DNA of 49,370 nt from the NCBI GenBank assembly GCA_903918755.1, contig CAIXFN010000068.1, forward strand, positions 1-49,370, written 5' to 3'. Shown piece by piece: positions 24,466 to 33,847 of the stretch. The DNA comes from an uncultured Pedosphaera sp. GTDB taxonomy: Bacteria > Verrucomicrobiota > Verrucomicrobiia > Limisphaerales > Pedosphaeraceae. The notes beneath the pieces were generated by a model, which did no database searches, was not told the origin of the DNA, and saw only the letters and a program-made list of their open reading frames with translations. Position 1 is the first letter of the stretch. Every line of letters begins with the position of its first letter. A program made the position numbers and the translations under genes.

Positions 24466-25952
24466 TCGGGCTTGATAATCAGCCGCAAGTCCACCCGGCG
24501 GCCATGCACCACGTTGAAGCCGGAGAATTCGCCGGCCTGCTGTAGCCCGGGCGGCAGGGTCGGGAAGAGGTGGTTCGCCACGGCCACCGGTAGCACGCAG
24601 AAGCGTGGTCCCGGTTTGGCCATGTATCCGGGGATTTCTTCCGCCGGCAGCGAGGAGAAATAACCGTTCACCCGGCTGCGAAAATACCAGACCAGGCTGG
24701 GTTCTTCATACTCCACCGAGGCGAACTCCATTTCGGGCTTTAACGCCCCGGCCACCTGCCCCAGCAGTTGGCGCGCCGGGTTGGTCCGCCGGAGTACCGG
24801 GAAGACCAGCACGATCACCAGCCCCAACAAGGCTGTCATCCCGAGCACGCCCCGGCGCAACAGGTGGGCGGACCGGCCCAACCGACTCCATTCCCGCGCC
24901 AGGAGCAGCGCGAGGAAGGGAAACGCCGGCAGCGTGTAATGCGGGAGCCGGGTCTTATAGAAGGTGAAAATCCCGAAGACCAGTATGACTCCGCCCAGCA
25001 GGTAGCCGGTCAGGGCGTCCGTTTCCTTCCGCGACCAACTTTGCCGGATCAACCCGGGCAGCCAGATTGACCAGGGAAAGAAACTGGCGAAAACCGTAAC
25101 GCAGTAAAATGGCAGCAGGGCCAGGTAAATCCCGATTCCCCCGCCGCCATGCCCTTCAAAAGTGGTGAAGCCGCGGGCAATGACATGGCGGCCAATCCCT
25201 TCCCGCCAGTATTCCCCGTGGGTGGACAGCAGCGCCGGCAATCCCCAGAGAGCGACCAGCGCCAGCGCCAGGAGGAACAGCCAGCCGGCGAGCGGCCACG
25301 CCGGGTTCACCGGTCCGCGGCGGAACCGGAACAACGCAATCATTCCGAAGGGCAGCCAGCCAAGGGGGCCTTTCGCCAGAAATCCCAGCGCGAGCGCTGC
25401 CACAAACAACCCCGGGAACAGCAGCGACCGTCCGCCGCCGGTCCCCCGTTTCTGATTCATCATTTCCCAGCCCGCCCACGCCCCCAGGGTGATGGACAGG
25501 ACGAGCAGCGAATCGGCCACCGCTTGTTTGGAGTGAATGAGCACCTGCAGGGCGGTGGCGAAGATCAAGGCCGCATTGAGGCCGGTGATCTCGCTGGCGA
25601 CCCGGCGTCCCCACAAAAAAAGCACCAGGCTCGTCAGCGCCGAAGCCACCACTGATGGCAGCCGGACGGCGGCTTCCGATTCACCGAACACCTGGATGGA
25701 CAATGCCTGCGCCCAGTAAGTAAGCGGCGGTTTGTCGAACCGGTAGTGCTGGTTGAAATGGGGCACCAGCCAGTCGCCTCCTGCCCGCATCTCCCGGGTG
25801 GCCTCGGCGAACCGCGGTTCGTCCCGGTCCAGTAGGGGCAGGGCCCAAGTGCCCGTGAAGTGCAGTAACAACGGGAATAGCACCGCCAAAGCCAGCCGCC
25901 GCCAAAATGTCATGGCAGAGTTTGTCTCAGTAGTTTGAGCCGTCATGACCAT
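24462..25952 (-). CDS. GT39/ArnT-like lipid-dependent glycosyltransferase
   Basis: 496 residues, polytopic. Helix 1 is followed by ALPLLDRDEPRFAEATREM, the D-x-D-E-P-R-F-A motif of ArnT/PMT-type glycosyltransferases that use polyprenyl-phosphate sugars. Further motifs are FNQHYRFDKPPLTYWAQAL and the small C-terminal periplasmic domain (VNGYFSSLPAEEIPGYM). ArnT adds aminoarabinose to lipid A; close homologues in other phyla glycosylate lipids or proteins, so the substrate is uncertain. The start could also be the ATG at 25946. It is divergent from the PAP2 phosphatase gene. Confidence 0.87.
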   Translation of the reverse strand: MVMTAQTTETNSAMTFWRRLALAVLFPLLLHFTGTWALPLLDRDEPRFAEATREMRAGGDWLVPHFNQHYRFDKPPLTYWAQALSIQVFGESEAAVRLPSVVASALTSLVLFLWGRRVASEITGLNAALIFATALQVLIHSKQAVADSLLVLSITLGAWAGWEMMNQKRGTGGGRSLLFPGLFVAALALGFLAKGPLGWLPFGMIALFRFRRGPVNPAWPLAGWLFLLALALVALWGLPALLSTHGEYWREGIGRHVIARGFTTFEGHGGGGIGIYLALLPFYCVTVFASFFPWSIWLPGLIRQSWSRKETDALTGYLLGGVILVFGIFTFYKTRLPHYTLPAFPFLALLLAREWSRLGRSAHLLRRGVLGMTALLGLVIVLVFPVLRRTNPARQLLGQVAGALKPEMEFASVEYEEPSLVWYFRSRVNGYFSSLPAEEIPGYMAKPGPRFCVLPVAVANHLFPTLPPGLQQAGEFSGFNVVHGRRVDLRLIIKPD

Positions 25953-26023
25953 GCGTTTTAACTTTGCCGTGCCAAAAAAATTTCGTTTGCCGATGGTGCC
26001 AAATCCGGCAGCATCTGGCCAGC

Positions 26024-26773
26024 GTGCATTCTCAAAGAATCAACACCAAGCCGACGGCTGCCGTCGCATCCCATCCGGTCGATTCGTCCCGTCCGGCGGG
26101 ACGGGGCCGTTGGGTTGCCCTGGCTTTGCTTGCGGCGCTGCTGCTGGTGGCTGCTTTCCTGGTGGACGTGCGGGTGGATGCCTGGGTCCGGACGCGCCGC
26201 GATTCCCCGTGGAAACCCCTGGCGTGGTTTGTCACCCATTATGCTGACTGGCCCTACTTGATGCTGTGCGCGTCCTTTTTTTGGGGATTGGGGCGGTGGC
26301 GCAAGCGGCCCGATTGGCAAAAACTGGCGCTGACCATGGCGCTGTCCTGCACTTTGGCCGGCGGATCCGCTACCTTGGTGCGCTCCGTTACCGGCCGCAC
26401 CCGGCCCAATTCCCCGGTCACCCAGGGCTGGTACGGGTTGCGTCAGGGGGGGCACTGGGTTTTTGGCCAGTCCCAATTTCAATCGTTCCCCTCCGGCCAT
26501 GTCGGCGCGGCCGTTGGTTTCGTCATGCCCCTGGTCCTTTGGACCCGGCGCGCCCGTTGGCTGGGAATTGCCTTTGGCCTGCTGATGGTCTGGTCCCGCG
26601 TATTTACCGGGTATCACCACCCTTCCGATACCATGGCCTCCCTGTGCCTCGGAATCGTCATCGGCTGTTTGGTCTGCCGGCGGCTGTCGTCTCCCTGGTC
26701 CGGCGCTCGCGGGCCGGGGGAGGGAATCGCGCCTGGACTCGGTGGGCCGTCTATTTCCGGACGCCCCGCGTGA
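26024..26773 (+). CDS. PAP2-family membrane phosphatase
   Basis: A membrane phosphatase with all three PAP2 motifs: SVTGRTRPN (K/R-x6-R-P type), SFPSGHVGAA (PSGH) and SRVFTGYHHPSD (S-R-x5-H-x3-D). Five to six hydrophobic helices surround them. Substrates of the family include undecaprenyl pyrophosphate, phosphatidylglycerophosphate and lipid A phosphates. There is no ATG before the first helix. GTG 26024 is proposed because a TTG at 25964 would leave only 11 bp between divergent starts. Its 3' end overlaps the convergent HAD gene by 23 bp. Pairing with an ArnT-like enzyme hints at envelope lipid modification. Confidence 0.82.
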   Translation: MHSQRINTKPTAAVASHPVDSSRPAGRGRWVALALLAALLLVAAFLVDVRVDAWVRTRRDSPWKPLAWFVTHYADWPYLMLCASFFWGLGRWRKRPDWQKLALTMALSCTLAGGSATLVRSVTGRTRPNSPVTQGWYGLRQGGHWVFGQSQFQSFPSGHVGAAVGFVMPLVLWTRRARWLGIAFGLLMVWSRVFTGYHHPSDTMASLCLGIVIGCLVCRRLSSPWSGARGPGEGIAPGLGGPSISGRPA

Positions 26774-27353
26774 AGTGCCGGACGTCCACCGCCTCCATTC
26801 CGGCGCTGCGGATGGCCTGGATCCCGAGATCCGTATCCTCATAGGCGCGACAGAATTGGGGAGGAACGCCAATCCGGCGGGCGGCTTCCAGAAAAATATC
26901 CGGTGCCGGTTTCTGCCGGGTGACGTCTTCGCTGGTCACGATCGCGTTGAACAGTTCAAATATCCCCAGGTGCCGGAGGATGGTGCCGATGATCTTCTGG
27001 GTGCCCCCGGAGGCGACCGCGAGCGGGATCCGGCCATGGTATTGGCGGGCCACCCCCACCACGCTGTTGATCGGTTCCACTTGCGCGATCAACGGCTGAA
27101 ATTCCGCCTCTTTTTCATGGGCCACGGCCAGATGGTCCAGGGTCACTCCCTGTTCTTCCCCCAGCATTTTCAGAATGTCCCGGGAAGGCACCCCACCCAG
27201 GGAGTAAAACCGGTCCTCCGGGAAGTGCAGCCGGTGCCGCTGGGCGATGGCCTGCCACGCCCGCCAATGCAGCGGCATGGTGTCGGCCAGGGTGCCGTCG
27301 CAGTCAAAGATAATGCCTTGCGGTTCCGGGGCGGGAGACTTCGTCTTGCTCAT
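26751..27353 (-). CDS. HAD-superfamily hydrolase, beta-phosphoglucomutase/sugar-phosphatase-like
   Basis: 200 residues. Motif I is IIFDCDGTLADT (nucleophile D17, acid D19). The cap domain follows, motif II is AVASGGT, motif III is RQKPAPD and motif IV is YEDTDLGIQAIRSAGM. The KPAPD plus EDTDLGI pattern is that of the PGMB/YqaB subfamily, acting on small phosphorylated sugars. Its ATG overlaps the stop of prfA by 4 bp, so it is translationally coupled to release factor 1. Confidence 0.9.
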   Translation of the reverse strand: MSKTKSPAPEPQGIIFDCDGTLADTMPLHWRAWQAIAQRHRLHFPEDRFYSLGGVPSRDILKMLGEEQGVTLDHLAVAHEKEAEFQPLIAQVEPINSVVGVARQYHGRIPLAVASGGTQKIIGTILRHLGIFELFNAIVTSEDVTRQKPAPDIFLEAARRIGVPPQFCRAYEDTDLGIQAIRSAGMEAVDVRHFTRGVRK

Positions 27354-28429
27354 AATTCGAGGGCGGCCATCCGGAGTTCTAGGTCGTCGGCCATCAGCGG
27401 TTCGATAACGGGGTCTAAATCGCCCTGGATCACGGCCGGGAGGTTGTAAAGGGTCAGTTCAATCCGGTGATCGGTCACCCGGTTTTGTGGAAAATTATAG
27501 GTGCGGATGCGCTCGTTGCGTTCCCCGGTGCCCACCTGGGCTTTGCGCTGGGCCGCATACTTGGCGTTCTCCTCCGCTACTTTGCGCTCCAGGAGCCGGG
27601 AGCGCAGCACCTTCATGGCGCTGGCTTTGTTTTTGTGCTGCGAGCGTTCATCCGCGCATTTCACAATCAGGCCCGTGGGTTTGTGAATGATTTGCACGGC
27701 GGAATCCGTGGTGTTTACCCCCTGGCCGCCCGGTCCGGAGGCGCGGCACCGGCTGATTTCCAGGTCTTCCGGTTTGATGTCGATATCGACTTCTTCGGCT
27801 TCCGGCAGCACGGCCACCGTGCAGGTGCTGGTGTGAATCCGGCCCTGCGCCTCGGTGGCTGGGACCCGCTGCACCCGGTGTACGCCGCTCTCGTATTTGA
27901 GCCGCTTGTAAACGTCCGATCCCGTTACCCCGCAAATCACTTCCTTCATCCCCCCCAGGTCCGAGGGGCTCGAATCCATGGTTTCCACCTTCCAACCCTG
28001 CGTTTCCGCATACCGAGTGTACATGCGATACAAATCCGCGGCGAAGAGTGCCGATTCCGAGCCGCCGGCCCCGGCGCGGATTTCCAGGATGGTATTGCGG
28101 GAGTCCGCCGGGTCGGGCGGCAGGATGCCCTGGCGCACCGCCAGCGTCAGCCGCTTGACTTCACCCTCCAAACGCGTGACCTCCTCCCCAAACATCCCCG
28201 CCATTTCCGATTCCGGCGGCTCGGCTTGCAGCAAGGCGCGGTTCTCGGTCAAATCCGCTTCGGCTTTCAGATATTCCTGGCCGGTGGCCACCAACTCTTT
28301 TAGGCGCGAATATTCCCGGGACAATTCCTGGGCTCTTTGATTGTTGTCAAATGCCTTGGGATCGCTCAAGGCCGCTTCCACCTCGGCAAAGCGGCGGACA
28401 AATCGATCAATATGGGGGCGCAGATCCAT
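27350..28429 (-). CDS. prfA: Peptide chain release factor 1
   Basis: RF1 terminates translation at UAA/UAG. The 359-residue protein carries the stop-codon-recognising PAT motif (residues 190-192, RVPATEAQGRIHTS), which separates it from RF2, and the GGQ peptidyl-hydrolysis motif (234-236, SGPGGQGVNTTDSAVQI). Length is normal. It is followed by the overlapping HAD gene and preceded by the rpmE terminator, so it probably has its own promoter at about 28430-28516. Confidence 0.97.
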   Translation of the reverse strand: MDLRPHIDRFVRRFAEVEAALSDPKAFDNNQRAQELSREYSRLKELVATGQEYLKAEADLTENRALLQAEPPESEMAGMFGEEVTRLEGEVKRLTLAVRQGILPPDPADSRNTILEIRAGAGGSESALFAADLYRMYTRYAETQGWKVETMDSSPSDLGGMKEVICGVTGSDVYKRLKYESGVHRVQRVPATEAQGRIHTSTCTVAVLPEAEEVDIDIKPEDLEISRCRASGPGGQGVNTTDSAVQIIHKPTGLIVKCADERSQHKNKASAMKVLRSRLLERKVAEENAKYAAQRKAQVGTGERNERIRTYNFPQNRVTDHRIELTLYNLPAVIQGDLDPVIEPLMADDLELRMAALEL

Positions 28430-28516
28430 GGCGTGACCGGACTGATGAAGGCAGCAGGTGAGCAGGTAAAACCAGCCCGCGCAAGGAAGGTGGCTCGCCT
28501 GGCTGGCTGGTCCGTC

Positions 28517-28560
28517 AAAAAAGATTCCGCCCGTCCGACGGTCAGGCCGGACGGGCGGAA
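28517..28560 (-). terminator. Rho-independent terminator of rpmE
   Basis: A perfect 13-bp stem (28525-28537 with 28548-28560, arm TTCCGCCCGTCCG) with a 10-nt loop begins 14 bp beyond the rpmE stop. In the minus-strand transcript it is followed within 2 nt by six U residues (A-tract 28517-28522). This is one of the clearest intrinsic terminators in the window and separates rpmE from prfA. Confidence 0.9.
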
Positions 28561-28573
28561 ACGCAAAGCGGGG

Positions 28574-28819
28574 CTATTTCTTCTTCTTCTTGGTCGCGGC
28601 GGCCGCGGCCTGCGCGGCGGCCGTCTTGGCCATGCGCTGTTGGAATTTGTCCACGCGTCCGGCGGTATCGACAAATTTCTGCGTGCCCGTGTAAAACGGA
28701 TGGCAGATATTGCAGATGCCGAGCAACATCGTGTTTCGTGTCGAGCGGGTTTTAATTATGTTGCCGCAGGCGCAACGAATTTCCGCTTCCTGATATTTAG
28801 GATGTAAATCAACTTTCAT
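28574..28819 (-). CDS. rpmE: 50S ribosomal protein L31 (zinc-binding type)
   Basis: 81 residues. [20 protein letters not shown] carries a CxC pair, and [19 protein letters not shown] a second CxxC pair; four Cys mark the C+ (zinc-binding) form. A C-terminal extension of Ala and Lys ([17 protein letters not shown]) goes beyond the usual 65-75 residue core. ATG 28819 is used; an ATG two codons upstream is also possible. It is followed by a strong terminator. Confidence 0.95.
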   Translation of the reverse strand: MKVDLHPKYQEAEIRCACGNIIKTRSTRNTMLLGICNICHPFYTGTQKFVDTAGRVDKFQQRMAKTAAAQAAAAATKKKKK

Positions 28820-28885
28820 AGCCAAAGGCCGGATAACCTAGCAGTGAATCGGGGTTTGACAAGATTTAATTTCAGGCCGGGAAAC

Positions 28886-29644
28886 TTATGCTTTTCCGCC
28901 TCGCCCGCTCCCCGGAGGAGTCCCCGGGCTTTCCGGGGTGCTCAGGCCGGCCGGCACGATCCGCCGACGCTGGAACCACGCCACCCCGATCAGGTCAAAG
29001 ACCCCCCGTCCCATCCGGTTCCACACGCCATACTTGGACACTCCCGCCACCCGCGGCCGGTGATTGACCGGCAATTCCCCAACCCGCCAGCCGCCGCCCT
29101 TCACCAATACGGCCATAAACCGGTGGAAGCCGTTGAATGCAAACAATCCCTCCAGCACCGGGCGTTTGAACACCCGCAATCCACAGCCCGGATCCTGAAA
29201 GACCGATCCCAGCGCCAGGCGATTCGCCCGCCGCGCGATGGCGGTGGATAACAGCCGGAGGCGGCTGTCCCGCCGCTTGGCCCGGACGCCGCAAACCAGG
29301 TCAAATTCGTCCAACTTGGCCAGGAGCGCCGGGAAATCGGCCGGATCATTCTGCCGGTCGCCGTCCAGCGTCGCGATGATCGGGGACGTGGAACACCGGA
29401 AGCCGGTCCAAAGCGCCGCGCTCTGCCCCTGGTTGCGCACATGGCGCAGGACCCGCACGCGCGGCTCTGCCCGGCTCACTTCCCGCAGTCGTTCCGGGGT
29501 TTCATCCGTGCTGCAATCATCCACCAGCACTATTTCATAAGGCCGCTTCTCGTTCCGCAGCGCGGCCACAATTTCCCGCACCAGCGGCTCGATATTGTCG
29601 GCTTCGTTATAAAAGGGTGCGATGATGGAAATTTCCGGGTGCAT
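28886..29644 (-). CDS. GT2 glycosyltransferase, polyprenyl-phosphate mannose/glucose synthase-like
   Basis: 252 residues with a GT-A fold: SIIAPFYNEADNIEPLV, the nucleotide site IVLVDDCSTDET (D42-D43), and the metal motif ATLDGDRQNDP (D94/D96). Further motifs are QDPGCGLRVFKRP and HRPRVAGVSKYG, typical of DPM1/GtrB-type enzymes that load a sugar onto a polyprenyl phosphate. There is no C-terminal transmembrane pair, so it is peripheral. Its product would be the donor type used by GT39 and GT87 enzymes, both encoded elsewhere in the window; the link is inference. Confidence 0.88.
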   Translation of the reverse strand: MHPEISIIAPFYNEADNIEPLVREIVAALRNEKRPYEIVLVDDCSTDETPERLREVSRAEPRVRVLRHVRNQGQSAALWTGFRCSTSPIIATLDGDRQNDPADFPALLAKLDEFDLVCGVRAKRRDSRLRLLSTAIARRANRLALGSVFQDPGCGLRVFKRPVLEGLFAFNGFHRFMAVLVKGGGWRVGELPVNHRPRVAGVSKYGVWNRMGRGVFDLIGVAWFQRRRIVPAGLSTPESPGTPPGSGRGGKA

Positions 29645-29718
29645 GTTGCGGGGGAACGAATAACAGGATCGCTCCGCTGGTTCAATCGGGATTTACGCCC
29701 GGCGCGCCCCGACTAGCC

Positions 29719-30711
29719 TTACAGCCGGTAAACCCGCTTGGCGTTTTCGTAAAGCAACTTGCGCTCCACCGCCTTGCTGCCGGCCAGCTCCCGTAACCGG
29801 CCCAAGGCCAGCCAGCCGGAGCATTCCTTGCCGGTTCCGGACTTGTCCGCGCAATCACTGCCGTAAATCAGCTTGTCCTGGTGCCGCTGCAGGAACTCGC
29901 GGGTAAAATCCGGATCCCGGGTCAGGGCATTGAGGCCGGATCCCGCCGACAGGTCGGCATAAAAATTCGGGTAGTCCCGCAGGTAGCGGTCGGTCCAGCC
30001 TCCCGGGGAAACCGGGCCGGTGGGGTACAGTTTACGGGCATCGTCGGTGTAGCCGCCGTCTATGTGTGCCCACATGGTCTGCGCATGTCCCACAAATTTG
30101 GTCCGCGGATGCTGGGTCAGCATTTTGGTGAACCGGTCAAATCCGGCATTAAACCGTCCGAACTGCCAATGCATCAGGATGGGCACTTCGTACGCCGCGG
30201 CTATTTGGTAAAGCCGCTGCATTTCCGGCGCATCACATTCCACCCCGAATTTCTGCTCCCCGATGCACACCGCTCCCAGTTTCAGGTGCTTTTCAATCAC
30301 CCCGGCCGCTTCCGGCAGATCGGGCACCTCGTTGGCCCCATAAAAATAAACCCCCGGATGAGCCAGCGCCAGCGCCCGGCATTCCTCCACTCCGGCGCAG
30401 GTGTCGAGCAACCCGTTGGACACCCCGTCGTGCGTCGATGGGCGGCGGACCGGCCGGCCCGCGGGGAGTAGCACGGTCTGGGTCACTCCCATGGCCCGCT
30501 GGTGGGCGAGCAATTCCTCGTTCGTTCGCCCGGTCCCCGTCGGAGTACCGGTGGCGTCTCGTTTGCCGCCATAATTGCCGTGTTGGTGGATGTCGATCAC
30601 GGGCTCCGGCGCGTCCGCCGGTCCCGCCACGGCCGGGCCGGCGATGGCGGTGACCAGGACCGCCGTCCGGGCCACAAATTGCCGTCGGGAAAGCTGCCAG
30701 TGAGTTTGCAT
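29719..30711 (-). CDS. Exported amidohydrolase-2 family protein (Tat-type signal)
   Basis: 330 residues. The N-terminus SRRQFVARTAVLVTAIAGPAVAG is a twin-arginine signal. The TIM barrel has the metal-binding HxH (VIDIHQHGNYGG), a later His in ILMHWQFGRF, another in KFVGHAQTMWAH, and the terminal Asp in YGSDCADKSG. This is the metal-site order of the amidohydrolase 2 (Pfam PF04909) family, which includes decarboxylases and lactonases; the substrate is unknown. ATG 30711 is chosen to begin just before the RR motif; longer frames upstream lack signal character. It is divergent from the haem dehydrogenase gene, with about 130 bp between. Confidence 0.87.
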   Translation of the reverse strand: MQTHWQLSRRQFVARTAVLVTAIAGPAVAGPADAPEPVIDIHQHGNYGGKRDATGTPTGTGRTNEELLAHQRAMGVTQTVLLPAGRPVRRPSTHDGVSNGLLDTCAGVEECRALALAHPGVYFYGANEVPDLPEAAGVIEKHLKLGAVCIGEQKFGVECDAPEMQRLYQIAAAYEVPILMHWQFGRFNAGFDRFTKMLTQHPRTKFVGHAQTMWAHIDGGYTDDARKLYPTGPVSPGGWTDRYLRDYPNFYADLSAGSGLNALTRDPDFTREFLQRHQDKLIYGSDCADKSGTGKECSGWLALGRLRELAGSKAVERKLLYENAKRVYRL

Positions 30712-30843
30712 GATATCCAGACCGTGTGCGATTTCGGGTCCATCTTGGGCCGGAGCCGAATGGGAATTCAAGCCGGAACCGCTTGCCCGCGGATGAATTA
30801 CGGGTTATCAAAAACGCGACGGCAACCGCCGGAATCCGGCCGC

Positions 30844-33834
30844 ATGAGCATGATACCATTACGAAAAACCTTGGGCGTTTTCGGGCTTTGCTGGCTGCTG
30901 TCGCCCACCGGCCAGGCCGGGGAACCTGTTCTGACGGCTAAGGATCTCCCCCGGTTGCCCCTCGTCCCCCCGGCGGAAGCCGCCGGCACCGTACGGTTGA
31001 AAAATGGCTTTCATCTGGAATTGGCCGCTGCGGAACCGCTCGTGGCCAGCCCGGTGGCGATGGCCTTTGACGAGCGCGGCCGGTTGTTTGTCGTAGAGAT
31101 GATCGATTACTCCGAACGCCGCGACAATTCTCCGCACCTGGGTCGGATCCGCCTGCTCGAGGACACCCAGGGCAACGGGGTTTTCGATAAGAGTTCTGTT
31201 TATGCGGAAAATCTCGCGTGGCCCACCGCGGTGTTTTGCTGGGGCGGCGGCGTTTTCGTCGTGGCCACTCCCGATATCATCTACCTGAAGGACACGCACG
31301 GGGACGGTCGGGCCGATCACCGGGAAACCGTGTTTACCGGTTTCGCCGCCGGCGTGGAGCGCCTCAACGTTCAGGAACTGGCCAATAGCTTGGTCTGGGG
31401 GCTGGACAACCGGATCCATGGCGCCACGAGCGGCGAGGGGGGTATGGTTAAATCGCTGCGTCATCCGGAAATTTCCCCCATCAACCTCCGCGGCCGTGAC
31501 TTTGTCATCGATCCTCGGACGATGACCTTGCGTGCCGAGGCCGGGGGCGGCCAGCACGGGTTGAGTTTTGATGATTACGGCCGGCGCTTCACCTGCAACA
31601 ATTCCGATCACCTCCGGTTCTTTCAGTACGAAGACCGCTATGCGGCCCGCAATCCGTTTTCCGCCCTGCCCGCACCCCTGGCCAGCATTGCCGTGGACGG
31701 GCCGGCGGCGGAGGTTTACCGTATCAGTCCCGACGAAGCGTGGCGGGTCCTGCGCACGCATTGGCGCGTCGCCTCCCTCGTCCCCGGGCCGGTGGAGGGC
31801 GGCGGCCGGGCCTCCGGCTATTTCACCGGCGCCACCGGCGTGACTATCTACCGCGGGGATGCCTTTCCCGCCGCTTATCGGGGCAACGCTTTTATTGGCG
31901 AATGCGCGGGCAATCTGGTTTCCCGGAAAGTGCTTTTCCCGGCCGATGTTGGCTTGGAGGCGCGCCGCAGTCCCGATGAACAAAAAGTGGAATTTCTGGC
32001 CTCGACCGACAATTGGTTTCGCCCCGTGCAAATGGCCAATGCTCCGGACGGCGCGTTGTATGTGATTGATATGCACCGGGAAATTGTGGAGCACCCGTGG
32101 TCCTTGCCCGAGGGGATGAAAAAGCTCCTTGATTTGGACAGTGGCGATCGTTGCGGCCGCATTTTCCGCATCGTGCCGGACGGCTTCCAACGCCGCCCGC
32201 CGCCCCGTTTGGATCAGGCCAGCCTCGCTGAATTGGTGACCACCCTTGCGCATCCCAACGGCTGGCATCGGGACACCGCCGCGCGCCTGCTCGCCGAGCG
32301 CCAGGACCCCGCGGCGATTCCCGCCTTGACCCGAATGCTCGAATCCGGGCCCGCGGAATTGGGTCGGTTGCACGCTTTGTATGCGCTCGCTGGGCTGCGG
32401 GCGCTGACTCCGGCGCACGTGCTCCAGGGCTTGGGGGATCCCGCCCCCTGGGTGCGGGTCCACGCGCTGCGCTTGGCGGAGACCTTTGCCCAGGATCCCT
32501 CTTCGGCCTTGCTGACCCGGTTGGGCGAAATGGTCTCCGATCCCGACCTCCCGGTGCGTTATCAGCTCGCCTTCACGCTGGGGGAATTCGCCGGCCCCGC
32601 GCGCCTCCCTTCGTTGCTGGCGCTCGCCCGCCGGGATGTCACGAGCCCCGGCATGCAGGCGGCGCTCCTGAGCTCCCTGAGCCAGGGGGCCGGAGAACTC
32701 TTCGCCACCCTGTCCCGGGATGACGCCTTTGTCGCCTCCGGGCCGGGCCGGGAGTTTCTTGGGCAGTTGGTCGCAGTCCTGGGCGCCCGGCATGAGGCGG
32801 CCGAAGTCGCGACGGTCCTCGAATTCCTTGCGCCGAACCGGGAGCCGGCCGTGGCTTTCGGATTGGCGCGCGCCCTCGGGGAAGGTGCTAAACGGGGAAA
32901 AATCACGCTCACCGCCTTGGATCCCACCGGTAAACTCCAAACGGTTTACGCCCAGGCCGCCATCACGGTCGCGCAAGCCACCGCGCCGCTGCCCCTCCGG
33001 CTGGAGGCCGCCGGTTTTTTGGGCTCCACCACTTATCCCGTCGCCGGCCCCGCTTTGGCGTCGCTGTTGGGTCGGGAAAACCCGGAAGCCCTCCAACTGG
33101 CCGCCATTGTGAATCTGGCTCATTTCTCCGAACCCCGGGTCGGCCGGGAGTTGACGAATCATTGGGTGGATTTCGCCCCGCGCGCCCGCAGCCAGGCCGT
33201 GGCCGCCCTGCTGGCCCGCCCGGACCGGGCGGCCCTGCTGCTGGAAGCCCTGCAAAACCGGCTCATCGCCCCCGCCGAACTGACCACCGCGCAAACCCGC
33301 TTTCTGCGGAATCATGCCGATGCCGCGGTCCGTCGCCGGGCGGAACAAGTTCTCGGCATTGCTTCCGCCCACCCCTTGCAAAAAGTCGTGGAAGCCTATC
33401 AGCCCGCACTGGAACTAAAGGGTGAAGCCGTCGCCGGCCGTCGGATTTTTGCGGCCCGCTGCAGCTCCTGCCACCACCTGGGTGGGGTGGGATTCACGGT
33501 GGGGCCGGATCTACTTTCCACCCGGAGCAACGGCAAGGATAAATTGCTCATCAGCATTTTGGATCCCAGCCGCGAAATCGCGCCGCCCTATATCGCCTTC
33601 ACCATCGAAACCCGGGAGGGCGACAGTTATGTGGGCATCATCTCCGGGGAAACCACCACCAGTGTCACCGTCCGCCAGGCCTACGGGAAGGAGGATGTCC
33701 TCCTGCGCGCCAACCTCAAGGGGATGCAGAGCCAGGGGCAATCGTTGATGCCGGAAGGTTTGGAAGCGGGCTTAAGCCCGCAGGACATGGCTGATCTTCT
33801 GGAGTTTGTGACCACGGCCAAACGGGACGAATAA
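30844..33834 (+). CDS. PVC-type dehydrogenase with HEAT repeats and C-terminal haem domain
   Basis: 996 residues. A signal peptide leads into a six-bladed propeller dehydrogenase domain ('LAAAEPLVASPVAMAFDERG', 'GQHGLSFDDYGRRF', 'FRPVQMANAPDGALYVIDM') of the TIGR02604 type. HEAT-like repeats span about residues 450-820 (HRDTAARLLAERQDPAAIPA and similar). The C-terminal haem-c domain has CSSCH at 873-877 (TIGR02603 type: 'F..rCasCHrl.g.G..vGPdL'). Acidic loops DTQGNGVFD and DTHGDGRAD look calcium-binding. It probably oxidises a sugar or alcohol in the periplasm and passes electrons to its own haem. Such proteins are hallmarks of Planctomycetes and Verrucomicrobia. Confidence 0.92.
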   Translation: MSMIPLRKTLGVFGLCWLLSPTGQAGEPVLTAKDLPRLPLVPPAEAAGTVRLKNGFHLELAAAEPLVASPVAMAFDERGRLFVVEMIDYSERRDNSPHLGRIRLLEDTQGNGVFDKSSVYAENLAWPTAVFCWGGGVFVVATPDIIYLKDTHGDGRADHRETVFTGFAAGVERLNVQELANSLVWGLDNRIHGATSGEGGMVKSLRHPEISPINLRGRDFVIDPRTMTLRAEAGGGQHGLSFDDYGRRFTCNNSDHLRFFQYEDRYAARNPFSALPAPLASIAVDGPAAEVYRISPDEAWRVLRTHWRVASLVPGPVEGGGRASGYFTGATGVTIYRGDAFPAAYRGNAFIGECAGNLVSRKVLFPADVGLEARRSPDEQKVEFLASTDNWFRPVQMANAPDGALYVIDMHREIVEHPWSLPEGMKKLLDLDSGDRCGRIFRIVPDGFQRRPPPRLDQASLAELVTTLAHPNGWHRDTAARLLAERQDPAAIPALTRMLESGPAELGRLHALYALAGLRALTPAHVLQGLGDPAPWVRVHALRLAETFAQDPSSALLTRLGEMVSDPDLPVRYQLAFTLGEFAGPARLPSLLALARRDVTSPGMQAALLSSLSQGAGELFATLSRDDAFVASGPGREFLGQLVAVLGARHEAAEVATVLEFLAPNREPAVAFGLARALGEGAKRGKITLTALDPTGKLQTVYAQAAITVAQATAPLPLRLEAAGFLGSTTYPVAGPALASLLGRENPEALQLAAIVNLAHFSEPRVGRELTNHWVDFAPRARSQAVAALLARPDRAALLLEALQNRLIAPAELTTAQTRFLRNHADAAVRRRAEQVLGIASAHPLQKVVEAYQPALELKGEAVAGRRIFAARCSSCHHLGGVGFTVGPDLLSTRSNGKDKLLISILDPSREIAPPYIAFTIETREGDSYVGIISGETTTSVTVRQAYGKEDVLLRANLKGMQSQGQSLMPEGLEAGLSPQDMADLLEFVTTAKRDE

Positions 33835-33847
33835 ACCAATCCTTGCC

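Noticed and set aside
27350-28429. Release factor 2 instead of release factor 1
   Set aside because: The recognition tripeptide is PAT (RF1), not SPF (RF2).
30859-33381. 840-codon minus-strand frame opposite the PVC dehydrogenase
   Set aside because: Low-complexity Gly/Arg/Gln-rich translation with no motif; the plus strand encodes a full multi-domain protein.
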